DNA of 11,577 bases, taken from positions 1,485,531 to 1,497,107 of the forward strand of contig MU646309.1 of NCBI GenBank assembly GCA_026770585.1, in the 5' to 3' direction. Within the stretch, counting starts at the first letter, position 1; the number at the start of each line of letters is the position of its first letter. The translations under genes and the position numbers were made by a program. Of the stretch, positions 6,028 through 11,212 are shown piece by piece. This DNA is from Baffinella frigidus (lineage: Eukaryota; Cryptophyceae; Cryptomonadales; Baffinellaceae). The notes beneath the pieces are model-generated. The model was given only the letters and a program-made list of their open reading frames with translations. It ran no database searches and had not been told where the DNA came from.

Positions 6028-6077
6028 CGGAGGGAGGGCAAACGTCCGAGAAATACGGCGGGTGGGTCCGCGCCCGG

Positions 6078-6195
6078 TGTAGGGTTTAGGGTGTAGGGTT
6101 TAGGTTCCTACCCGCTCCAACCCCCAAACGGTTTGCACGGTGAGGGTTCAGGTTCCTACCCCACCTAAATCCGAGGGTTGAGGTTCCTACCTGTG
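6078..6195 (+). repeat. G-strand telomere-like repeats with GGTTCCTACC
   Basis: GTAGGGTTTAGGGTGTAGGG followed by three spaced copies of GGTTYAGGTTCCTACC-type text (about 6098, 6147 and 6176). Not coding. Confidence 0.7.
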
Positions 6196-6271
6196 GCAGC
6201 ATCGCGTTGTGATATCAATCGATGAATCCACCGACATGGCCACAACGTGTACCCCAAGAATTTGACTTAGC

Positions 6272-6339
6272 CACACAGCGGACTGCAAAAGGATGTTGAA
6301 TAACCCCTAAGCGAAAATCTTTTCGTAGCCCGCTGTGTG
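6272..6339. repeat. 68-bp near-palindrome
   Basis: CACACAGCGGACTGCAAAAG faces the complement of TTTTCGTAGCCCGCTGTGTG. The middle also pairs partly (GGATGTTGAATAACCCCTAA with itself only loosely). This is a foldback of unknown origin. Confidence 0.65.
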
Positions 6340-6340
6340 T

Positions 6341-6433
6341 TTGAGTAAAAGTTAGGAAATTTGGAGAAAACGCAACGGTTTGCAGACGTGCTTCGTAGCA
6401 ACGTTTGTACGGGTGCTAGTAACTTTTACTCAA
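6341..6433. repeat. Inverted repeat, perfect 14-bp arms
   Basis: TTGAGTAAAAGTTA at 6341-6354 and TAACTTTTACTCAA at 6420-6433. It lies next to the palindrome at 6272-6339, and both could be parts of one element of about 225 bp: CGTTGTGATA occurs on both sides (about 6206 and 6442) as a possible 10-bp target duplication. Confidence 0.6.
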
Positions 6434-6452
6434 CTGAGTCACGTTGTGATAG

Positions 6453-6498
6453 GGTTGGAGTGGAGAGGGCCAACAGTTCCACGCTCGGAGACGACTCA
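6453..6498 (+). pseudogene. GVERA exon, copy 1
   Basis: After GTGATAG it reads (G)VGVERANSSTLGDDS in the frame VGVERA, matching IGVERADISTFGDDS at 6677. The amino-acid pattern is kept better than the third codon positions, suggesting past coding. The product is not recognised. The frame is lost soon after, where the foldback at 6517-6634 lies. Confidence 0.35.
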
Positions 6499-6516
6499 TA
6501 CACGTATAGTAGAGAC

Positions 6517-6634
6517 CATACATATCCCGCAAGTGCCCATAGGGTGAATATTCACCCTAACTCGCCCTAGGTAGGTCCTGGGGCCCTACCGTAGGGCGTA
6601 TGCGCCTACTGGGCACTTGAGGGATATGTGTATG
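6517..6634. mobile_element. Foldback element (118 bp), MITE-like
   Basis: The left end CATACATATCCCGCAAGTGC pairs with the complement of GCACTTGAGGGATATGTGTATG over about 27 bp. The interior holds the perfect 16-bp palindrome GGGTGAATATTCACCC (6542-6557) and a second pair around CCCTAGGTAGG and CCCTACCGTAGGG. A clear target duplication was not found. It lies between the two GVERA copies. Confidence 0.7.
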
Positions 6635-6676
6635 ACCCATCAACAACTCATGTACGTATATGGCTTGGTCTGGCAG

Positions 6677-6722
6677 GATTGGAGTGGAGAGGGCCGATAT
6701 TTCGACGTTTGGTGACGACTCG
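6677..6722 (+). CDS. GVERA exon, copy 2
   Basis: After GTCTGGCAG it reads IGVERADISTFGDDSP in the frame one base in, so an intron of phase 2 would precede it. The copy at 6453 keeps the same pattern. No donor was chosen and the family is not recognised. Downstream text soon becomes repeats of GTCGACACTGGATACGAGGC. Confidence 0.3.
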
Positions 6723-6765
6723 CCACCCAAGAATGCAAGAACCGTTGATCAAAATGCAAGGACCG

Positions 6766-7100
6766 TCGACACTGGATACGAGGCAGGCCCCCGAGACCCG
6801 AAACCCAAACCCTCAACCCTTTGGCGGGTACGAACTAAACCCTGTGGCGGATACCGAAACCCTTTGGCGATACCGGATTCGAGGCACGCCCAGAGTTTCG
6901 GGTTTTGGGTTCTGGTTTTGGGTTTCGGGTTTGGCTTAACCGTCGACACCGGATTCGAGGAAGACCGAAACCCAAACTCGAAACCCGAAAGCCTTTGGCG
7001 ATTGAGAGGACGCGTGGTCTTAAACCCTGGATTCGGACATTCGACACCGGATTCACGGCAGGCCCGCCCGCCAAAGTGTTTCGGGTTTCGGGTTTTAGAT
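6766..7100. repeat. GTCGACACCGGATTCG repeats with CGAAACCC runs
   Basis: Four dispersed copies of GTCGACACCGGATTCGAGGC-like text (about 6767, 6869, 6943 and 7039) alternate with CGAAACCC or GGGTTTCG runs in both orientations, which can pair with each other (for example 6896-6930 with 6964-6990). The long open frames here in several phases are translated repeat and not genes. Confidence 0.7.
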
Positions 7101-7208
7101 CTCGGCCCAACGTGTCGACCACAACGTAGATTTGATACCACCCTTCCTGTCAAGTGAACCAGTGGCGTCATGGGGCTGCGACGCGCCCTAACCCCTGAAT
7201 TCAACATG

Positions 7209-7297
7209 CAGTCAACGTTTCTCGCGTGGGGGAGAACTTTCAGTCAACCTTTCTCTCGCGGGGGGGAAATTTTAGTTAACTTTTCTCTCGTTCGCAG
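7209..7297 (+). repeat. 32-bp minisatellite, pyrimidine-rich
   Basis: Three units starting AGTCAACGTTTCTCGCG, AGTCAACCTTTCTCTCGCG and AGTTAACTTTTCTCTCG, about 32 bp apart. The last ends TCTCTCGTTCGCAG and would serve as the pyrimidine tract of the exon at 7298. Confidence 0.75.
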
Positions 7298-7384
7298 AGG
7301 AAGAAGCAGGTGGAGGCAGCAAACACGTCGACACGACACAACCGCTTCGACAACTCCGATCGCTTGACCCAGCAGGCCCGCGAG
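7298..7384 (+). CDS. Candidate exon RKKQVEAANT
   Basis: Exactly 29 open codons between TCTCTCGTTCGCAG and the donor-like GTCTCG: RKKQVEAANTSTRHNRFDN, then SDRLTQQARE. It is rich in charged and polar residues and may be helical. No family was recognised. The strong pyrimidine tract upstream and the exact codon count favour a real exon; the donor is weak. The next candidate, at 7463, lies beyond the CT microsatellite. Confidence 0.4.
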
Positions 7385-7396
7385 GTCTCGCCCCCC

Positions 7397-7397
7397 T

Positions 7398-7434
<37 letters not shown>

Positions 7435-7456
7435 CTCGCTCTCGCTCTCGCTCTCT
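7397..7456 (+). repeat. CT microsatellite
   Basis: About seventeen CT units followed by four or five CTCGCT-type units. It forms a long polypyrimidine tract directly before TGTCCAG and the small exon at 7463. On the other strand it translates as an Arg-Glu run, which is not a gene. Confidence 0.95.
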
Positions 7457-7462
7457 GTCCAG

Positions 7463-7489
7463 AATCTTGGCAAGTTGACGGATTTGTGG
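7463..7489 (+). CDS. Candidate micro-exon NLGKLTDLW
   Basis: AATCTTGGCAAGTTGACGGA then TTTGTGG, nine codons, between TCTGTCCAG (after the CT tract) and GTGAGT, a perfect donor consensus. NLGKLTDLW has the spacing of an LRR strand of the plant or general type (L.kL..L) and resembles TLGKLVTLTL in the exon at 8008. Small size makes chance a concern. Confidence 0.45.
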
Positions 7490-7567
7490 GTGAGTTGACG
7501 TTACAAACTGGTCAATTTGATACCCAGGCCATTGTCGCGTGCGTCCCCTTGGACGTTGGTCGTCAGT

Positions 7568-7685
7568 TTTTGGTGTTTGGGGGTGCGGGGTATGGGCCCT
7601 GACCAGCCTGCGCGAGATGAATCTCTCGAGAGCCGGGTTTGCCGTGCATCGATGCACAGCAACCCCTCACCCATAAACACCAAAA
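7568..7685. mobile_element. Foldback element (118 bp)
   Basis: TTTTGGTGTTTGGGGGTGCG pairs with the complement of CACCCATAAACACCAAAA (about 24-bp arms, a few mismatches). The interior has the perfect 14-bp palindrome GTGCATCGATGCAC (7644-7657). No target duplication was found. Confidence 0.65.
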
Positions 7686-7824
7686 CCTCAACCCCGTGAC
7701 TGACCTCTCGCCGCTCCCCATTTTCCCTGACAGGTCGTTATTGATGGTCGTGACAATTACAATGAAGACTAATATCACTGGAAGACCTTGTGTAATACCA
7801 ACCCTACTAGGAGTATACCAACTG

Positions 7825-7978
7825 CACTGTCAGGGCGGAGATTTTTCAGTGCAGGGCGGAGATTTTTGTAAAAGTCAATTCACCCACAAATCTGTAGAAA
7901 CGAGGTACACAGAACGTGTACTTCTTTACTACACATTCGCTGCTGAGTTGACTTGAACAAATCTCCGCCCTGGCAGTG
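7825..7978. mobile_element. MITE family B (154 bp) with AACTG duplications
   Basis: The left end CACTGTCAGGGCGGAGATTT pairs with the complement of AAATCTCCGCCCTGGCAGTG. Pairing resumes deeper at AAGTCAATTC and GAGTTGACTT. The left arm carries an internal duplication of CAGGGCGGAGATTTTT (7831 and 7853). Exact 5-bp repeats AACTG flank it (7820-7824 and 7979-7983). CAC-type ends with a 5-bp duplication recall Transib-like transposons, but this is a loose comparison. It lies just before the LRR exon at 8008. Confidence 0.85.
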
Positions 7979-8007
7979 AACTGTACCAACAAGATTTCCA
8001 CGCGCAG

Positions 8008-8086
8008 GTCGGGCCAGCGATCAAGTCGCTGACCGAACTCCTCTGCACGCTCGGCAAGCTCGTCACGCTCACCCTCGTCAGCACCG
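8008..8086 (+). CDS. LRR exon with TLGKLVTLTL
   Basis: Follows CCACGCGCAG; frame VGPAIKSLTELLCTLGKLVT, then LTLVST, ending in a split codon before the donor-like GTCGGC at 8087 (26 codons plus one base, so a phase-1 intron would follow). The regular L..L..L.kL..L.L spacing marks a leucine-rich repeat. The opposite strand is also open here, but its product has no such pattern, so + is preferred. It could continue past the donor: the frame stays open beyond 8100. Confidence 0.5.
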
Positions 8087-8109
8087 GTCGGCCCCGCCGC
8101 CAGCTTTCT

Positions 8110-8400
8110 CACGCTCGTGCACTGCCTAGCTCCACCTCAGTTTATGTGGGCGCTTCTTTGAAAACAATTAGATCAGGACTCGGTCGGCCCCGTATTTGAC
8201 CATCAACGTATTTGATGGCCAAGCCAGTGCTCTGACGCCCCGGCAGAGAAAGAGAAAGAGAGATAGCTAGCGCTCTGACGCTCGTGCCCTCTTCTGCAAA
8301 CTGGAATGGGAGGAAAACGAATTTGGGTTTAAAAAGGCAGCTGTGGGGTGTAAATTTGGTGCTAAGCGCCAACCGACGCGGGTTCGGCTGCCAGAGGTGG
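8110..8400. other. Gene-free stretch
   Basis: No exon could be supported. Short repeats are present: CGTATTTGA occurs twice (8190 and 8207), GCTCTGACGC occurs twice (8228 and 8272), and GGTCGGCCCC (8180) repeats text from the LRR exon end at 8087. There is an AG-rich run at 8245-8262. Confidence 0.5.
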
Positions 8401-8410
8401 AGGGTTGCTC

Positions 8411-8550
8411 CCACCAGCCCTGCGAAGCGGACCAAATCGACGATTGTTTGGAGCCCGCGGGTGGCACATTCGTTTTCGTTTTCGAAGGTGCCACCCGAGG
8501 AATTGGCGCATGCTCCAGCCTCGATTTGGTCCGCCCCGGAGGGCGGGTGG
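8411..8550. mobile_element. Foldback element (140 bp)
   Basis: CCACCAGCCCTGCGAAGCGG then ACCAAATCGA pairs with the complement of TCGATTTGGTCCGCCC then CGGAGGGCGGGTGG. The inner part pairs again (GGGTGGCACATTCG with CGAAGGTGCCACCC). The right arm word GCTCCAGCCTCGATTTGGTC also occurs at 5164, where the text 5079-5190 has the same general plan, so this is probably a dispersed family. Confidence 0.7.
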
Positions 8551-8661
8551 TCCTTCAACATGTGGGAATTGGTTTTTAGGTGTCGGAATCCAGCGCGTTT
8601 TCAAACCAGCGGGGGATGGCATATTCAAGTAGCTGGAGCATCGCATTTGAACACTGATGGA

Positions 8662-8784
8662 GGGGGTAGCTCAGTTTGGGAACGCCAATTTTGGCGTTCG
8701 GCTAAGCCAAAAGTGCACCATTTCTCCTTATTCCTTCCGGGGAATTGACTTTTGGCGAACCCTTCCAGGACTCTGGCGTGGTAG
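8662..8784. repeat. Dispersed 123-bp hairpin repeat, copy 2
   Basis: Same length and orientation as 2686-2808. The small hairpin is GAACGCCA-ATTT-TGGCGTTC, its loop being the reverse complement of the other copy's AAAT, and GCCAAAAGTG faces TTGACTTTTGGC. The start GGGGGTAGCTCAGTTTGG looks like a tRNA A-box, but no tRNA fold follows. Confidence 0.65.
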
Positions 8785-8899
8785 TGACGGGAGCCCGTCG
8801 GTAGACTCATTCTCGCACCTCTACGCCTGTGCCCTTTCTGAAAAATCAGGCACGTGTGAGAAAATCAGCAAAACAGTGACGGAGAGGTGTGCTGCGCAG

Positions 8900-8989
8900 G
8901 GATCAACGACGCAGACGTGAAGGTGCTGGCAAACGGGATGCGCCAGAACTTCTCGCTCGTGCGCATCGATCTCTCCAAAAACAGCATCG
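8900..8989 (+). CDS. RNI-type LRR exon, 90 bp, full unit
   Basis: Starts after GTGCTGCGCAG and ends before GTATTC. The exon carries two bases of a Gly codon, 29 codons and one base of the next Gly codon, so flanking introns would both be phase 1 and exons can be added or lost without shifting the frame. It reads INDADVKVLANGMRQNFSL, then VRIDLSKNSI. This is a complete ribonuclease-inhibitor-type LRR: G.nDadvkvLA..m..N.sL..idLs.NsIG, slightly longer than the usual 28-29 residues. Parts recur at 9052 and 9183. A role in protein binding is the family norm; the specific partner is unknown. Confidence 0.65.
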
Positions 8990-9051
8990 GTATTCACTAT
9001 CTTCCCTTCTTATTTTGCATTTAAACTGAAGTTCTGCATTCGTTTTTACGC

Positions 9052-9082
9052 GTGCGCATTGATCTCTCGAAAAAGAGCATCG
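9052..9082 (+). pseudogene. LRR exon, decayed second copy
   Basis: VRIDLSKKSI followed by the same donor text GTATTCACTA. The upstream half has decayed to ACTGAAGTTCTGCATTCG, without a usable acceptor. The following intron text (GTATTCACTA.CCTGCCTTATT) is similar to that after the first copy. Confidence 0.5.
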
Positions 9083-9182
9083 GTATTCACTACCCTGCCT
9101 TATTCTACGTTCCCTCCTTCCCTTCTTCTTCTGAACCGCATCGGTATTTACTATCTTCACTGCTTCGCCCTTGGTTTATTGG

Positions 9183-9240
9183 AACGGGATGCGCCAGAAC
9201 TTCTCGCTCGTCCGCATCGATCTTTCCAAAAACAGCATCG
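9183..9240 (+). pseudogene. LRR exon, third copy, 5' truncated
   Basis: NGMRQNFSLVRIDLSKNSI and then a donor-like GTACCT. It is near-identical to the last 58 bases of the exon at 8900-8989, with three base changes, two of them silent. It is joined upstream to TTGGTTTATTGG, which has no acceptor, so it is probably a partial duplication. Confidence 0.55.
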
Positions 9241-9482
9241 GTACCTTCCCTTCTCCGATGCGTACAGGTCGGCAGTGCTCCTTTTTTCAATCGGGGATAT
9301 GTCAGTGATCCCAGGAACAAAAAGTTCCCCTCACACGTATTCCCTGCGCCATGCATGATGGCATCTGGATGAGAAAACCTACATGTTTTTCCTCGCCCCG
9401 AAGACACACGCCAAAAGGATCGCTCGGCCGAGTTTTTCACGCCAGAGACTGAATTGAATAAACCCTCAACCCCAAACCCTAG

Positions 9483-9512
9483 GGGATCGTGGGGCGGAGT
9501 CGCTAGCGGGAA
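9483..9512 (+). pseudogene. LRR exon, first copy, broken
   Basis: After AAACCCTAG it reads GDRGAESLAGMSS and meets a TGA at 9511. The second copy at 9745 has the same start and continues openly (GDRGAESLAGMLSHCETV). A two-base change in length after GGAATGTC breaks the homology. Confidence 0.55.
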
Positions 9513-9744
9513 TGTCATCGTGATATCCTGTCCGATCAGGGCCCTCTGGCACAAATCGACATTTGGAATCGAACTCGGTTAGCCCACTTCGGAGTCCCTG
9601 AACCACACCATGCTTGCTCTCATCGGAATGAGAAACACTTGTTTGTTTTCATCGTGAAAACGCACGGCAGGGGATCGCTCGGCCAAGTCTTTCACGCCAG
9701 AGACTCAATTGAATAAACCCTCAACCCTCAACCCCAAACCCTAG

Positions 9745-9799
9745 GGGATCGCGGGGCGGAGTCGCTAGCGGGGATGCTCTCGCACTGCGAAACCGTCAG
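9745..9799 (+). CDS. LRR exon, 5' half of a unit
   Basis: Lies between CCCAAACCCTAG and the donor-like GTGGGT. It has two bases of a Gly codon, then DRGAESLAGMLSHCETV, then two bases (AG). The phase fits the preceding LRR exons, which end in one base of that Gly codon. Joined to the block at 9959 it gives HCETVSWLSLAWNNIG, a textbook RNI-type LRR core, which neither half has alone. This makes the intron 9800-9958 credible. Confidence 0.6.
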
Positions 9800-9958
9800 G
9801 TGGGTCTCCCCAAACCCTCAACCCTCAACCCTAAACCCCAAACCCTAACCCCTAAACCCTAAACCCCAAACCCTAAACCCTAAACCCTAACCCCTAAACC
9901 CAAAACCCCAAACCCTAAACCCTGAACCCTAAACCCTAAACCCTAAACTCTAAAACAG
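9800..9958 (+). repeat. Inferred intron made of telomere-type repeat
   Basis: Begins GTGGGTCTCCCCAAACCC and ends CTCTAAAACAG. Between these ends the 159 bp are almost only CCCTAAA, CCCTAAC, CCCCAAA and CCCTCAA heptamers. CTAAC within the repeat resembles a branch-point core, and the C and T bases supply the pyrimidine tract. Intron status is inferred from the restored LRR reading frame. Confidence 0.6.
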
Positions 9959-10016
9959 TTGGCTTTCTCTCGCTTGGAATAACATCGGACCTAACGGGAA
10001 GCACCTACTCACCAAG
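9959..10016 (+). CDS. LRR exon, 3' half of a unit
   Basis: Follows TCTAAAACAG. The first base completes a codon, then WLSLAWNNIGPNGKHLLTK follows, with a donor-like GTCACC at 10017. WLSLAWNNIG is the strand and turn of an RNI-type LRR; PNGKHLLTK begins the helix of the next one. The preceding half is at 9745-9799, with the intron falling inside the repeat unit. Confidence 0.6.
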
Positions 10017-10076
10017 GTCACCCCCCCTAATTATTGCTAGAATTTAGGGTCGCGCCACAGGCACGCTCTCGCCGCC

Positions 10077-10246
10077 CCTACCCTAAACCCCAAACCCCGA
10101 ACCCCAAAACCTAAACCCTAAACCCTAAACCCCAAACCCCAAACCCAAAACAACAAACCCCAAACCCCACACCCCAAACCCCAAACCACGCATCCCAAAC
10201 CCCAAACCCCACACCCCAAAACCCAAAATCCAAAACCCAAGACCCT
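10077..10246 (+). repeat. Telomere-like array, CCCCAAA-rich
   Basis: Units of CCCTAAA, CCCCAAA, CCCCACA and AACCCAAAA, degenerate. It ends GACCCTGAACAG directly before the block at 10253. The G-rich strand (TTTGGGG runs) is a strong G-quadruplex candidate. Open frames on the reverse strand (FWVLGCGVWGLG) are translated repeat. Confidence 0.9.
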
Positions 10247-10252
10247 GAACAG

Positions 10253-10279
10253 GCGGCGACAAAGCGGCGGATCAGAAAG
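10253..10279 (+). pseudogene. AAKRAED block, copy 1
   Basis: After CCTGAACAG it reads AATKRRIRK, nine codons before GTCAGG. It repeats the start of the blocks at 11096 and 11213 (ACAGGCGGCGAAA). Too short to be sure it is an exon. Confidence 0.3.
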
Positions 10280-10313
10280 GTCAGGGACGATGATGAGCGC
10301 CGAGAGGTCCGTC

Positions 10314-10518
10314 ACGTCCCTGTACTAATACTAATAGGGTCACGTCCCTTCTTTACTACTTGTAAAAGGGTCACGTCCCGTCTTTGCTAATACTAACAGG
10401 ATCACGTCCCGTCTTTACTAATACTAACAGGGTCACGTCTCGTCTGTACTAATACTAATAATAGGGTCACGTCCCGTCTGTACTAATACCAATAGGGTCA
10501 CGTCACGTCCCGTCTCGT
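10314..10518 (+). repeat. Minisatellite GGGTCACGTCCCGTCTKTACTA
   Basis: Six to seven units of about 31-34 bp, consensus GGGTCACGTCCCGTCT then KTACTAATACTAAYA. Most differ by a few bases, one has an extra TAA, and the last shows a CACGT slip. It contains CACGT cores and TACTAAT/TACTAAC words. No gene was seen. Confidence 0.9.
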
Positions 10519-10960
10519 CGACGCCCAACCATTCAAGACGTGCAAGCTCTAGGGTAGGCTATAGTGACATGGATTGAACCAGAAGTAACACAGAAATGAC
10601 CGCATATTCCAGGCTTGGCTGCCTGTAAGCGGGGTGAGGCGTCGGCACCTGACCCCGATAGGGTATCGAGTTTAGAGTGGGGGGGTCATCACATCCGGAG
10701 GGGCTAAACCAAAACATAGGCCATCCCTGGCATCTTCTTCGTCTTCTTCTTCTTTGTTACCCTCGATACAGGTCCTAGGAAGGCCCTTAAGCCTTGAGTT
10801 GAGCGATACAAAGTCGATGAGCTGCAACTGCGCACATCACCGCCTCCGCGTCCGTCATCAGAAGCCCTTCTGAAGTAGCTGGGGTGTACCCCAAACCCCA
10901 ACGCCCCATCTACGCTCAAATATCCACGAACACAGCATCTGGGTGGGGGCATAGTGTCTA
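10519..10960. other. Mostly unique, gene-free stretch
   Basis: No exon was supported. Small signals are present: a CTTCTTCGTCTTCTTCTTC run at 10734-10753, the hairpins CAGAAG-CC-CTTCTG (about 10859) and GGGGTGTACCCC (about 10883), and the word CTCGATACAGG. This is one of the few parts with little obvious repeat. Confidence 0.5.
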
Positions 10961-11095
10961 CGAACATATCATGTGCACACATGGCGTGCCATTCTTCCGG
11001 TGGATGTGCCCTTTGTCTGCAGGTAGCTTCTCCGGATAGGATTGAGTACCAAGACCCCCCCTGGTTTCGGGGGGCTCGCGAACAGGCGGCGAAAA

Positions 11096-11115
11096 GGGCC
11101 GAGGACGTGACGGCG
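11096..11115 (+). pseudogene. AAKRAED block, copy 2
   Basis: After GCGAACAG it reads AAKRAEDVT and then runs into the 27-bp tandem repeat, which ends it. The upstream frame (DPPWFRGAREQAAKRAED) is also open, so the boundary is uncertain. Confidence 0.35.
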
Positions 11116-11195
11116 CAAAAGTGGAGCCTCCGTTAACTTAAGCAAAAGTGGAGCCTCCGTTAACTTAAGCAAAAGTGGAGCCTCCATTAACTTAA
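11115..11195 (+). repeat. 27-bp tandem repeat, three units
   Basis: GCAAAAGTGGAGCCTCCGTT then AACTTAA, repeated at 11115, 11142 and 11169; the third has CCATT for CCGTT. A stray copy lies at 2823-2846. The array separates two copies of the AAKRAED block, so it may mark the joint of a duplication. Confidence 0.95.
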
Positions 11196-11212
11196 GCACC
11201 GGTGGAATACAG

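Larger units (their letters stand above)
5841..6061 (+). pseudogene. RNI-type LRR block split by a MITE
   Basis: 5841-5878 reads CEMTTLDLSCNP, almost the same as CEITTLDLSCNP in the neighbour at 5681. A MITE then occupies 5879-6019, and after its second direct repeat the text continues GGAGGGAGGGCAAACGTC. Skipping the element and one repeat gives NPIGGRANVRE, matching NPLGGRGNVKE. One extra base just after breaks the frame before YGG, and the donor-like GTGGGT at 6062 lines up with GTGCGT at 5785. The upstream half of the unit is absent: G-strand telomere-like text (GGGTTAGGGTTT) precedes it, so it was probably incomplete before the insertion. Confidence 0.65.
9341..9799 (+). repeat. Tandem duplication, 254-262 bp period
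   Basis: Two successive units. Each has TCCCTG..CCATGC (9341 and 9595), GATGAGAAA or AATGAGAAA, GGGATCGCTCGGCC-like text, TTTTTCACGCCAGAGACT or TCTTTCACGCCAGAGACT, TGAATAAACCCTCAACC, AAACCCTAG, then the exon start GGGATCGYGGGGCGGAGTCG. The second unit holds one extra CCCTCAA, showing heptamer slippage. Confidence 0.85.

Noticed and set aside
6660-7207. Open frames of 150-165 codons on both strands
   Set aside because: They translate CGAAACCC and GGGTTTCG runs and repeated GTCGACACCGG units (RNPKPETRN-like text); openness comes from the repeats and not from coding constraint.
7244-7657. Reverse-strand frame with a long Arg-Glu run
   Set aside because: It is the complement of the CT microsatellite at 7397-7456.
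7846-8112. Reverse-strand frame of 88 codons with charged residues (ADEGERDELAERAEE)
   Set aside because: It spans the MITE at 7825-7978, and the + strand over 8008-8086 shows a clear LRR pattern; the minus frame is probably its shadow.
8662-8740. tRNA-like start GGGGGTAGCTCAGTTTGG
   Set aside because: No matching D-stem partner, anticodon arm or B-box at proper spacing; the following bases form a different hairpin. A tRNA-derived SINE was considered but the second copy at 2686 loses the A-box.
10118-10315. Reverse-strand frame rich in GLGCGVWGLG
   Set aside because: It is the translation of degenerate TTTGGGG repeat.
10314-10518. CRISPR-like array
   Set aside because: Units abut as a tandem minisatellite; there are no unique spacers of even length and no associated genes.
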